Shown: positions 1 to 10,031 of the stretch, in pieces | Numbering within the stretch: the first letter of the stretch is position 1 | Layout: each line of letters opens with the position of its first letter | Source: Rhynchopus sp. YZ270_cl-10 | Taxonomy: Eukaryota > Euglenozoa > Diplonemea > Diplonemida > Diplonemidae | DNA length: 64,000 bases | Reading direction: 5' to 3' | NCBI GenBank assembly: GCA_964035575.1 | Contig: OZ037886.1 | Location: 930,001 to 994,000 of the forward strand | Position numbers and translations under genes: made by a program | Notes under the pieces: generated by a model | Told to the model about the DNA's origin: nothing | Databases searched by the model: none | What the model saw: the letters and a program-made list of their open reading frames with translations, nothing else

Positions 1-462
1 TGGAATGCAACATCGGAGGTGATTTATAGGGCAAATGGAGTGTTGAACCCGATTTGCAATGAGGTAAGGAGAGGGGTGGCAGCGCCATGTGTACAGCACA
101 GCGTCACGGGCATGGAGCGGTACATCATATACCCAGACGACAAATTCTGCTGCATCGAATGCAGGGAGTACTGCGGGACACTGAACCCCTCGTGGGTGAC
201 GGCAGTACCCTACTACTACGTGGGCCTTCGCGAGATAGGAGGTGCCACCTGCCATGAGTTCCTCATCAACTCAAACACCCCCGACCGTGTTGCCTTCAAG
301 AACGCCACCGGTGAGCTCTGCGAGCTGTACGACGGAGGTGCAGGCTTCACAGGGGACAACCCGTTCCAGTGGACGGTGCACCAAGACACCTACACAGCTG
401 ACTTTGATAAATCGGTGTTGGAGCTGCCCGCATACTGCAAAGGGGTGTCCACCTGTAGGTGA
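1..462 (+). CDS. Cys-rich secreted protein, 3' end only
   Basis: The frame is open from the window edge to a TGA at 460-462, giving the last 153 residues of a longer protein. About eleven cysteines are spread over the fragment, including a CC pair in FCCIEC and a later EYCG, followed by a PSWV segment, a GGATCHEF strand and a C-terminal ELPAYC. The spacing resembles the ependymin-like or plant/protist extracellular family that has paired cysteines, then C-G-x-L-x-P-x-W, and ends near an LPxYC motif. That likeness is from memory of the pattern, not a search. An NATG N-glycosylation sequon fits an extracytosolic protein. The start and any signal peptide lie outside the window. Function unknown; the domain assignment is tentative. 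Confidence 0.7.
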   Translation, partial: WNATSEVIYRANGVLNPICNEVRRGVAAPCVQHSVTGMERYIIYPDDKFCCIECREYCGTLNPSWVTAVPYYYVGLREIGGATCHEFLINSNTPDRVAFKNATGELCELYDGGAGFTGDNPFQWTVHQDTYTADFDKSVLELPAYCKGVSTCR

Positions 463-1630
463 TGTGAAGGGGATTAAAGTTGTTTTGCTTTGGAGAGGAG
501 AGTCTTTTTGATCATTTTCATCATTTTTCGAAGTGCGACTTAGGATTCTTTCTCTTTATGTGAGCAAACAGTGCCTGCATCCCATGTTGTCACCTTCAAT
601 TTTCTTTAGTTTCCTCGAGGTTGACTAAATACGCGAGGCTTGTGCTCGGGGGTCATCTTTTGCCAACGTTCTTTTTGTGAATGTGAGTTAAGCTCAAATA
701 CCATATTTTGAAGCGATGTGGCTGTGTTTTCCCCTAATCAAAACTTAGGGGAAGCAAATAGAACCTTCGTTTTTTTTTGAAAAAATGGTAGTATTTTTTG
801 CGCTGTCTGTTTTCGTGTGAGTGTGTGTGTTTTTTTTCCCCCCCCTGACACTTAGTACGATAAGAAAGCCTTATGAAAAAACACTGTTTATTGTTGTCAA
901 GATCGGTTGCTAGTGTCTAGTTCTGTATAGTGGGTGTGCCTTTATTCTTTGTGACTGCGTTTGACGAAAATCAACCGGTCTTCTTCTATTCAGGTGGCTT
1001 TGGTGGGGGGACATTGCATCCTGATGGGATTCGCAGTTCCTCATTGTATGGATGATCAAAGAAAGAGGTCAGTTGTCGACTATTTTTCTTTCTGGATAGC
1101 GTGTCTTTTCAATCTCATGAAGGCAACCCCCTTATATTCGATATGTCCTTTTGCCCCCCCCGTTTTTATACCTTTGTTTTCCACTCTCGTCCTTCTCAAT
1201 CTATTGGGGATACCAGGCTTTTTGCTCCATATTCTTTGGGTTCTAACTCCGAATTAGCCTGGTTAATGTGGGGTAATAGCGGAGGGTGTACATTAGTGGT
1301 GACTGTATTGTGTATATTGGCCTTTCATACATAATCGGCGATTATCACAATACAGGTAGCCACGAGGTATCCCTTCTCTGGTTCACTGTCATGAGAAGGC
1401 TTTGTATTTCAAGTCAATCTTCTCTTTGCCCACCAACTATATTTGTTTCTCCGGGGGTTCAATATTATACACCCACGGAGTGTCAGTGCCTGCGTCCTAG
1501 AGGTGTTTTGCACTGTCAACTTCGCGTTGCTGTACCATCTTTTTCAAAGGCGATTTAGCCGTACCGATAATGTTGAACCCAGCCCCCTCTCACTGTTCCT
1601 CTCTTCCTCTCTCCTTCTCTACGTCATACA
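463..1630. other. AT-rich intergenic stretch
   Basis: No convincing coding frame. It contains T-rich tracts and two short dispersed repeats (about 1378-1425 and 1452-1530) also found at 20.6, 21.3, 22.1, 25.9, 44.3 and 54.4 kb. A pyrimidine-rich tract from about 1580 leads into the AGs used upstream of the next gene. Confidence 0.6.
1378..1530 (+). repeat. Dispersed short repeats of the B and C families
   Basis: The first part has the B core (CACTGTCATGAGAAGG, then CTTTGTATTTCAAG). The second is a diverged C element: a GGGGGTTC stem start, then CAGTGCCTGCGTCC and TTTTGCACTGTCAACTTC. Closer copies lie at 21.3, 22.1, 44.3 and 54.4 kb. Confidence 0.5.
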
Positions 1631-1666
1631 GACTCACTACAGGTTGGCAAATAGGACACAAAGACA

Positions 1667-2871
1667 ATGCGTCGGCTTGCGATGTGCATGCGCACCGCCA
1701 GGTCACCATCGTCTGTCTTGCGGTCGTTCTCAGTTAGCCCGATGCTGTCAGACAAGAGCATTGGGCATGACTCCTTTTGGAAGCCAGATCAGAACATCCC
1801 CATGAACAAACCTGCACAGCAGGCACCGTCTCCACAACAACCCACCAGCGTTTCTACTGCAGAGGGCGAGGTCCACAAACTGAAGAAGAAGCTGGACGAG
1901 CTGCATGAGCGTGCTCGCATCGAACTCACACGTAAAACACTAGGCTTCGTGGAGAACCCAATCACCGGCGTGATCTCCTACAAAGGCGACGACCCAGACT
2001 GGAAGCAAGAGTTTGCACACCTTGCTAAGCTCGAGAAGCTGCACAAGGTATGGAGATGCACAGTGTGATGCAACTTTGTTGTTATTTTGCTTTTTCTAGT
2101 TCTCTATATCATGCATTCCATGGTTCTCCGTATACTTTTTCATATTTTGCACTCAGAAATGTGAGATGCATATTTTTGATCGTCCGACCCCGCAATTGAA
2201 CGTTTCGAAACGGCCGGATCCAAAGAAATAAAAATCCAGAAAAATGGTGTGATTTTCCTAAAAATTAGGTGTAAATTGGGTACTTCTTGGGTCCTTCTAG
2301 GGTATGGTGATTTTCCTTAGGGCACTTCCTTAAGGAAAACGTGATTTTTTCCCGAGCTTTCCCTGTGGTTAGTAGCCTTGTTTTCGTTTTCGCAAAAAGT
2401 TGGTACATCCGAGAGCCCCACGTGTTCGGTGGCAGAAATTTTCTCAAAATCCGGGGTTGGCACCCAGTGCCCAGTACCCCAAATACATGTGTCCCCGGAC
2501 AGTTCCATTTACGACTCAAGTCGTGAATTGTTGACCCCCGAAAATGGGCGGCAGTGAATTTCCGGATCGATCTGAAAAAATTCCGGGGTCGCAACATTTT
2601 TTTGGCGGATTTTTTATCACTTTAAAGTGGCTCCAAAAAACAGGCTTTTCTATACGGAGAACCATGGAATGTATGATATTTATTTTACACACTTACATAT
2701 ACTTCAGGGATATCTGGTGTTGGCGATGGAAGCTAGACAGACAGGACCTAAGCTGGTATGCTTCCTACTCCCACACTTTTCCTTCTATGATCTTGACACT
2801 TGCTTTTCACACCCACTTTTATTTTATCATTCTAGCATGACCCATTCACAACGTATACCTGTGTACTGTGA
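1667..2871 (+). CDS. Small protein with probable mitochondrial presequence, three exons
   Basis: Exons 1667-2047, 2708-2755 and 2836-2871 (donors GTATGG and GTATGC) give 154 residues. The first 25 or so are Arg/Ser-rich and lack acidic residues, as in a mitochondrial presequence. A Pro/Gln-rich linker, a charged helix (KLKKKLDELHERAR) and a segment reading GFVENPITGVISYKG follow. I do not recognise the family. Two acceptor AGs, at 1631 and 1642 after a long CT-rich tract, precede the ATG. Intron 1 carries a MITE. Exon 1 is secure; the two short 3' exons are less so. An alternative keeps 2708-3802 as one open exon, but 2756-2835 is strongly pyrimidine-rich with GTATGC...CTAG ends, so I treat it as an intron. 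Confidence 0.6.
2106..2679. mobile_element. MITE-like element with 29-bp terminal inverted repeats
   Basis: Positions 2106-2134 and 2651-2679 are inverted repeats with one mismatch; the inner part of the left arm reads CATTCCATGGTTCTCCGTAT. The 516 bases between them have no coding frame. It lies wholly inside intron 1 of the small mitochondrial-like gene. I could not define a target-site duplication, so the superfamily is open. Confidence 0.8.
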
Positions 2872-3802
2872 CCAAAAACGAGAACTTGTCCATTTCGGCA
2901 AATTGACCCCACCACTGGCCGGACGGATTCCAGAAATGCAAATGCCGGCGTTTAAAAGCTCACCAGCGAAAAAAAAAAAAGTAATCGGAGTAAATGGGGA
3001 GCACCGGCTGCGCATCTCAGCACTCCTCATGCTTGTTTATCGCACAAACAGTAGTGTTCTGAGCACATGGAGACCCTATTATGAGGGTGCTGATGCGTTT
3101 GAGGAATTTGCTGCGTCAGTACGCTGCATCAGGTCTCAGGTGTGTGAAGACAACATATCCTTAAAAGACCTCCACGCTGGAGCCCGTTGGCTGAAAGGTG
3201 GTGACACGAAGGTGATGAAAATGCCGATGCAGCTGGCGGCATCTCCTCATATGATTAGCACAAAAAGTTGTGATGAGGCAGCACGAAAGACAAAGAAGCA
3301 ACAACGCACAACTCCAGGGAAATGGAAAGTGAAGCTGCACACCCAACCTACTGAAGGGCAGAAGCAGATGCTCACAACATCCTCAGAAGACATCCATAAC
3401 TACACAATACTGAATGCCAGTGATGCACCTGCCGGTGACTTCTTCTGCCGCCTGAAACGTAGCAATGATGGTGAACACTTCAATGAGGTTGCACAGTGTA
3501 AGTGTAAGTCAGAAAGTACCAAGGCCTCAAACAATCAGTCAGCTCCACTTTCCGACGAAATGAAACAGTCTGTGAGCAGAGGAGACGCCTTCATCATGAT
3601 CTCCCAGCACCCGGTAGCAGAGAAGAACATACCTAAAAATATCGACTGTGCAGTGGTGGGTCCAGACAACTTCCACGCATACTTCGGTCCTCTGAGTGGA
3701 ACTGTAGTTGTGAATACCCCGCACGAGGAATCGAGAAGCGTAAACAGGACTCGAGTACAAGCGACCAAGAAACGGACGAAGAATAAAAAAGCCCAAAAAT
3801 GA
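2837..3802 (+). CDS. Hypothetical ORF, 321 residues
   Basis: An ATG directly behind the acceptor-like CTAG at 2835 opens a frame to a TGA at 3800-3802. The product is basic at both ends: a run of lysines from a polyA tract near residue 50, and a Lys/Arg-rich tail. The middle has protein-like composition, with segments EEFAASVRCIRSQ, FNEVAQCKCKSES and DCAVVGPDNFHAYFGPL. The E-x-x-Q-C-K stretch faintly recalls nuclease-fold proteins, which is not enough to name a function. It overlaps the predicted last exon of the previous gene by 35 bases in another frame, so one of the two models is probably wrong at that point. It could also be the coding part of a transposon-related insertion. Confidence 0.4.
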   Translation: MTHSQRIPVYCDQKRELVHFGKLTPPLAGRIPEMQMPAFKSSPAKKKKVIGVNGEHRLRISALLMLVYRTNSSVLSTWRPYYEGADAFEEFAASVRCIRSQVCEDNISLKDLHAGARWLKGGDTKVMKMPMQLAASPHMISTKSCDEAARKTKKQQRTTPGKWKVKLHTQPTEGQKQMLTTSSEDIHNYTILNASDAPAGDFFCRLKRSNDGEHFNEVAQCKCKSESTKASNNQSAPLSDEMKQSVSRGDAFIMISQHPVAEKNIPKNIDCAVVGPDNFHAYFGPLSGTVVVNTPHEESRSVNRTRVQATKKRTKNKKAQK

Positions 3803-3955
3803 TAGAGTAGGATAGTCATAGATGGTAGTCGGGCGGAGTCGGGCCGACTCGGGCCAGGCTTCGCCCTAACTTTTGGAAAAAAATCTGAAAAATCGTGTTT
3901 CGGGACCAAAAAAAAGCATCCCTAGTAAACTTGCTTAAGCAGCTTTGCTGCGTCT

Positions 3956-4221
3956 TGGGGGTCTCTCGATTATATATTTTTAGGCTTCGCGTCCTGCATG
4001 TTTATTGTCCACTTGCATCTGCAAGGTTGGAAGAGGGTAACAGGGGAAACTCATTAAAAATCATTCACTCACTCATCAGGATTTTTTGTGTTTCCCCGGT
4101 CTCACCCTCCGTACGTTAACTTCGCATAGTGTTTTTCCAAAAATTAAAAGAATGGGGCGGTAGGGTTTTTTATTCGGATTTGCGTTTTTGCTTTTTGCTC
4201 TTATATATCGAGAGACCCCCA
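3956..4221. mobile_element. MITE-like inverted-repeat element, 266 bp
   Basis: TGGGGGTCTCTCGAT with a following TATATA on the left (3956-3976) is matched in reverse complement at 4202-4221, with one extra base in the left arm. The 225 bases between arms are non-coding. No clear target-site duplication was found. Confidence 0.55.
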
Positions 4222-5303
4222 CCTCAAATAGTTACGTCTGGGGGTGAAAAAACAGTGTTTTGTGTTTTTTTATCAGCTATCTGATGCAATAGTCTTCTGT
4301 TCCTTTTTTGATAGGGGACGGGGGGCGGGATGTGCAAGCAAAGTTAAAGCAAAGGGGTGGGGGGCGGGGAAAAGAAAACTTTGGATATTTACGGAAGGAC
4401 ACCACTAAGCGGTGCAGGGCCTGTCACTGTGGCAGCAAAGCAGTCTGACCGGCAGAACGGACTACTTCGGACACACTGTCAACGTGGCGTCACGCCTTGA
4501 AAACACTTACACACCTGGCGCTGTTGCGTTGCGCTCTGACCTTTGGTGCTGCAGTCAGAGTGAATAGTGTCGCAAGCAAACAAAAGGATTCTATTTTTTA
4601 TTGAAGGTAGTTGGTTGGTCTTGAAAGGTCATGATGTATTTGTTTGTTTTTGACGGTTGGGTGGGGACACGAGATCACTCAAAGGATCACCCGCAAAAGA
4701 AAATATAATTACAAAACTTGGGAGACAGCGGTGACGACATCTAGCATATAGCTATTGAATGGGAAGAGCTGTACTGTACCCAGTATGCGCGACATATCTC
4801 ACAATAAACAGAAAGCAGTGGAAAATAAAGTAAAAGTTTCTTGCGCAGACACCTAGGAGACGCTGCAGTACGTCTCAAATATGTAAGTATAACAAAGGAA
4901 AATTTTGAAAACTTGGAAAAATCACGTGTCGCAACAGAATATTTCCACGCCACGCCCACCCTCCGCCCAGCTTACTTCCATTTCGCGGTCTACGTTGAGA
5001 TGTCCTACTCCCGCTACCGCTCGTCAGTCAACGAAACGGGTATAATTGGAACACAAGGGAGCAACTCCTTGTGCGAAGTAAGTGACTCGGGGTATTCTCC
5101 CTGCCTCGCTATGTGGGAAAGGCTATAGTGGAAAGCCAGTCCCAGCTGGGGCTAATACGGGGGGTTTTTTTTTGTTCCCCCCTTTTTTCGCTTTATTTGA
5201 TTGCGTTGATCGATCGCATCCCACAGGCGAAATTCTCTGGGGGTGGGGTGGGGTAGAATGTACCTGAAATTGCTGTAGGGAAAAACAGGGAATTTTTTTT
5301 TTA
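4222..5303. other. Non-coding stretch
   Basis: No ORF with protein-like composition. Small hairpins are visible (for example CACC...GGTG near 4400 and GGAGCAACTCC near 5060), none with a recognisable role. G-rich and A/T-rich tracts alternate. Confidence 0.5.
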
Positions 5304-5309
5304 TTTTAC

Positions 5310-5886
5310 TGTTTTTCACTTTTCTATTTTTTACTTTTATTTTATTTCTCTTTCTTGTGTGTTTGCTGAGGTTTTCTATCTGATACACAGACAGGATGTG
5401 TTGGTATTTGTTTGGATTGGTAGCAATTATTGCACGGAATACTTTACGTATACACGGCAGCCATCAAGACCAAGACTCTTTAGGTTACTCTTCCTCCTGG
5501 TGATCAGACATTACATCCAGTAAGGACAGAGAAAGGAATAAGAAAAAAGAAAAAAAAAACTTTTGTATTTTGTGTATTCCCGAAACAAAAAACTGAAGTA
5601 GAAGGTACCAAATGTTCACACGAACATCGGTTTCACGATATTCACCCACCATTTAAAGGGAAATCACTGAAGATGTCCACCCTTTTGAATACAACTGTAT
5701 GATTCTTAGGACTGAAACAGGGTTAATATCAGAAACCAATCTACTGAAGTTTCAACTTGTGCACGAAGCATTTTACTTTTCTTTTCTACGTTTTGCAAAA
5801 CACACAACATAAAAAGAAAGATGGGACCATTTTTGTTGATCCCTCACCATATACTATCAATTTATTGATTGCATATGATGAAAATA
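5310..5886. repeat. Left long direct repeat of the LTR-type element
   Basis: 577 bp, apparently identical to 6995-7571. It ends with ATCAATTTATTGATTGCATA and a short A-rich tail; the ATCAATTTATTGATTGCATA segment is also present at about 55,858. Confidence 0.8.
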
Positions 5887-6994
5887 CTTTTTATTTACAA
5901 GTGCCTCCAGACATGCTGTGAAAAACTGAGCCTCGCTTAGAGTATGTTGCGGAATGGTCTCTAGTACATTAGCCCTAAAAAGCTAAACACATAGTGCAAA
6001 CTAGTTTATATTTATAGATATATTCTACTGCTGCACTATGCTTTGTTTACTCATAATTACAAAGGAGTTAACAGAAAGTCGAAGCACACAATACAGCTGT
6101 CCTGTGAACTTCGCACTACACCCCACCCCCTCCCTACCTCTTTGAAACAGTCAAAAAAGAAATCAAAATTAAAAAAAAAAAAAAAAAAACAGCAGAAAAA
6201 GAGACCAAAAAAAAAATGATATAATAACAAGGGAGAGCAAGTAGGTTATTTAAAGTAGGTTGACGACACCGAAACCCCAATAAAAAAAATGTGTCCGTTT
6301 ATGGTGTCAACGTTAAAGACTACCAGAAGCAGCTCAGTGCATTCTGAAAAAAATAAGCGAGCGATTCTAGGCTATATATGTTCATGAAGCCAATGAATCT
6401 AGATAAAGGTCCTATTTCAAAGAATTCCCACAAACAAACACCACTTTTATTTTTACTTTTTTTCAACAAACCAAATAAAAAGAAAAAAAAACTCTTTTTC
6501 ACCACTGGAAGGGACTAGACCTCGTACTTGACCCTTTCAGTGAGACGTCAGACCAATGTATTACATTGCCACACCCTGGGTAAGCTGTGCAGTCTGTAGG
6601 CCTACTACAAAAACCGCAAAACTTTGGAAAAAAAAAAGAACGAAGATAATAGGTATATCGCAGTAGTAATTTGGTCGTGGTTTACCAATGGTAATGTCCA
6701 CGACGCAGTTTATATGGTTGTACTCAACGCGTACTATGTCACTAGTGATGAGTATTTTTCTCGCAGGAGCGATTTGGTCTTGGTGGGCATCTTAGCTTTC
6801 CCATTTTTAAAGGGACAATAGCCTTGAGACTAAGACTCCAGGACACATATTAAATTGTTTGCAATGCACGTTTTGCTATCTCTTTGTACTACTCTAGTCT
6901 TTGTGTAGGTGTTTCAATACAATGGACAATGGATGATTAAACTGGTTTTAATCATTGCTTGGACGGCGAACTACTAAGTCCAGAAAATTCAGTA

Positions 6995-7571
6995 TGTTTT
7001 TCACTTTTCTATTTTTTACTTTTATTTTATTTCTCTTTCTTGTGTGTTTGCTGAGGTTTTCTATCTGATACACAGACAGGATGTGTTGGTATTTGTTTGG
7101 ATTGGTAGCAATTATTGCACGGAATACTTTACGTATACACGGCAGCCATCAAGACCAAGACTCTTTAGGTTACTCTTCCTCCTGGTGATCAGACATTACA
7201 TCCAGTAAGGACAGAGAAAGGAATAAGAAAAAAGAAAAAAAAAACTTTTGTATTTTGTGTATTCCCGAAACAAAAAACTGAAGTAGAAGGTACCAAATGT
7301 TCACACGAACATCGGTTTCACGATATTCACCCACCATTTAAAGGGAAATCACTGAAGATGTCCACCCTTTTGAATACAACTGTATGATTCTTAGGACTGA
7401 AACAGGGTTAATATCAGAAACCAATCTACTGAAGTTTCAACTTGTGCACGAAGCATTTTACTTTTCTTTTCTACGTTTTGCAAAACACACAACATAAAAA
7501 GAAAGATGGGACCATTTTTGTTGATCCCTCACCATATACTATCAATTTATTGATTGCATATGATGAAAATA
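6995..7571. repeat. Right long direct repeat of the LTR-type element
   Basis: 577 bp, apparently identical to 5310-5886. It ends 80 bases upstream of the start codon of the YbjN-domain gene, so the mRNA leader of that gene begins just outside the element. Confidence 0.8.
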
Positions 7572-7651
7572 TTTTACTGAAATCCCAATCCCAATCCACA
7601 TTTAGAAACATCCCTGCAGAAGATACAAAAAAAAGGGATATATTGTGAACG

Positions 7652-9450
7652 ATGCGCGCGGCACTGCTTTTGTTCGCAGTATGCGCGGTAGCAACAGGTG
7701 CTGAGGAGGAGAGGCCGCGCCCGGAGGCAAAATGGCTCCAAACTGACCTCCTCCACAAATGGGTGAAGGAAATGACGCACACCTCCGAGATCAAGGACGA
7801 CAGAGTGATCATCACGCTCAAGGGCGCCACGAAGAACATGATCATTGCAGAGTTCAGCGACAACGACTCTCTCAAGCTTACTGCCTCCTGGGATTCCTCG
7901 CAGGAGGATCTGGGTGACGGGCCGATCGTCAACTCGTATGTTCAAGGAAATATAAACCCCATTTTCCCACTTTTTCTGGACTCAGAAAAGACAGCCAAAT
8001 TGTATTCGCTGGGAAGTAACGTACTTTGGAAATAAATGGTTTCTTCTTTCTGAACCTTTACAATACCCCTCACACAGCTGGAACAACGAACGCCGTTTCT
8101 GCAAGGTCTCGATCAGCGACAAGCCCAACGACGAGCCCGGCACACTCATGGTGATGCACTTTGACCAGGTATGTGTTCTAAGGTGCCTGTACCGTCCTCC
8201 ATCCGCCATATATAGTCCCCGTCATTCCACACACTCCCTTCTCTTGCCACGGTGCACAACATTTCAAAAAATGTTGACATATAATTGCGTTGGTAATTAT
8301 TGTCAGTTTCCGTAAATTTTACTTCCATTTTTATTTTTGTTGAGGCTTGGTGAAAAACCTGGTCAGGCTGACCAGGATTTACCCCCCTATATAAGCCCCT
8401 ATTCTACAAAAGGATTTATCATGGAAAACAAAAGATCTTAGTAAGGGGAAATTTTTTTTGAGCGGGGTTTTGATATCTTCTTAGTTTTTTTTTTCCACTA
8501 AGATCTTAGTGGAAAAAAACACCAAAAAACTAAGATCTTAGTTTTTTTTCTAAGATCTTAGTTTTTTTTTCTAAGATCGTAGCCACTTTATTTTTAAGAT
8601 CTTAGTTTTGTTTTTAAGATCTTAGTTTTTTTTGGTGGAAACTAAGATCTTAACAAAAAAAAACTAAGATATTCAACACAAAACACTAAGATCTTACTTA
8701 ATTTTAAGAAAACACTAAGATCTTAAAAAAACGGTGTTTTTCGCTCATATCTTAATTAAGATCTTTTGTAATCCATGATTTATAGTGTTCAAATTTACTT
8801 TTTTTTTCTCTCTTTTCAGCTTCTTCCTTCTGGCGCTGGCGTGGATGCGGTTCGCAAAATCACTAAGCAGTCTGTCGAATTGTTCGAGGTATGCACTGTG
8901 AAAGCAGAGGTTTCGGGGGGAGGAAAGGTGACTAAGCATGAGAGGCTTAGATCTTTCCAAAAAGGAGACGACTTTTTTTCACAAAGTTTCCCCCCTCTGC
9001 AGACGCTACATTTAAAGTATTTGCAAAAACACCTTCCAAAGTGATTCAAACCACACACAGTGCAGTAGAGCTATACACGGTGGCCTTATTACCCTGGTAA
9101 CAAGGTCACATAAATAACAAGCCTTTTCCTTGCTTCTTTTGTAAGAAGCTCAAAAAAAAAAATTATGCTTTGTCCTCACCTAGGATATTCATAATCATAG
9201 TGGAGTTCATCCTCGGGTGTCTACACTAATACAACCAAGTTTTCATAAGTTCTCACCAAAAAAATGGTAAAAGGGTAAGTACACAACGTATAAGAAACTG
9301 TTATGAGCACACAATGTGCTTCCTTTATTTTTTTTAAATCCGTGTTTATGTTGTTTATGTTGTTTCATTTTACAGACTGGTGTGCTCGAGTTCGATCAAT
9401 TCTCCAAGGACACGTACAGGGAGTGGCTGAAGAACGCCGACAAGGAGTAG
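7652..9450 (+). CDS. Secreted YbjN-domain protein, four exons
   Basis: Exons 7652-7935, 8078-8168, 8820-8888 and 9376-9450 join in frame to 172 residues; all three donors are GTATG. Residues 1-17 (MRAALLLFAVCAVATGA) are a clear signal peptide. The body fits the YbjN alpha/beta fold: a short first helix, two strands, then NSWNNERRFCKVSI, which matches the W-N-x-E-R-R-F signature of YbjN proteins, a strand ending MVMHFDQ, a GAGVDAVRK helix start and a C-terminal helix. In bacteria YbjN proteins are linked to stress and chaperone-like roles; the role of a secreted eukaryotic form is unknown. Acceptor AGs at 7605 and 7619 precede the ATG. Introns 2 and 3 carry a palindrome array and two dispersed repeats. 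Confidence 0.85.
8425..8765. repeat. Array of AAGATCTT palindromes inside an intron
   Basis: About a dozen copies of the palindrome AAGATCTT, mostly as CTAAGATCTTAG, separated by A or T runs, lie in intron 2 of the YbjN gene. Spacing is irregular (about 18-30 bases). Neighbouring copies can pair with each other, so the intron RNA could fold extensively. Confidence 0.8.
8927..9250 (+). repeat. Dispersed repeats E1 and A1 in intron 3 of the YbjN gene
   Basis: At 8930-8948 CTAAGC-ATGAGAG-GCTTAG forms a perfect 6-bp hairpin, found again at 24.0 kb. At 9200-9250 is an A element: TGGAGTTCATCCTCGGGTGT, CTACACTAATAC, then AAGTTTTCA. Confidence 0.6.
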
Positions 9451-9938
9451 AAGAGTTAAAAACATAACATAATTCATAGAACAGAGCAGCCCTTGTTTTA
9501 GTCTGTTTGAAAGAGACGTGCCCTGCTAAGGCCCTGCTAAAAAGGGGTATAACAAAATTTGAAGAAAATTTGGTTTGTTTCGCACTCTCTTGGAGTCACT
9601 AAACACAACCAAATATTTTAAAAAATCGTTTTTTTCTTTTTTCCTCGCCAAGACAGGACAGCCTTGCAGTTTACACTACACCATTCCAGCAATGCCCCCG
9701 ACCCCCTCGTAACCTACCTCCCCCTCTCCCTTTTTCCTTTGCGTCCCTTTTCTTTGAACACCAAGACCGCAACTAAAAGGGACTTTTAACTGTTATTTAC
9801 TTTAACCCACATAAGACTGCAACGACGCTGTTTTGGAAGAAAAAAAAACGAAATGAAATAAAGAAAAAAGGTCCCACCCATTCTTTCATACTCCTTGAAA
9901 TAAAATGTTTCTCTCTTTTTATACAACTCTTCGCATCA
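9451..9938. other. 3' region and leader of the next gene
   Basis: No coding frame. The stretch holds AT-rich 3' sequence and a CT-rich tract, ending in an acceptor-like CATCAG at 9939 used for the LYR gene. Confidence 0.5.
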
Positions 9939-10031
9939 GACGGACACACAACCCCTATAGTCCCAGGTGGTGGGCCACCTCTCGGAAAATACACTTCTGT
10001 TACAAAAGTAGCAAAACCAAAAAAATACAAA

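Larger units (their letters stand above)
5310..7571. mobile_element. LTR-type element without coding capacity (TRIM-like)
   Basis: Two 577-bp direct repeats (5310-5886 and 6995-7571) at a constant offset of 1,685 bases flank a 1,108-base interior. By eye the two repeats are identical. A 6-base duplication TTTTAC lies immediately outside both ends (5304-5309 and 7572-7577), as expected of a target-site duplication. The repeats begin TG and end TA rather than the usual TG...CA. The interior is AT-rich and shows no gag or pol, so I read it as a small non-autonomous LTR-type element. It looks structurally whole and young. Part of the repeat sequence recurs, diverged, near 55.86 kb. Confidence 0.75.
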
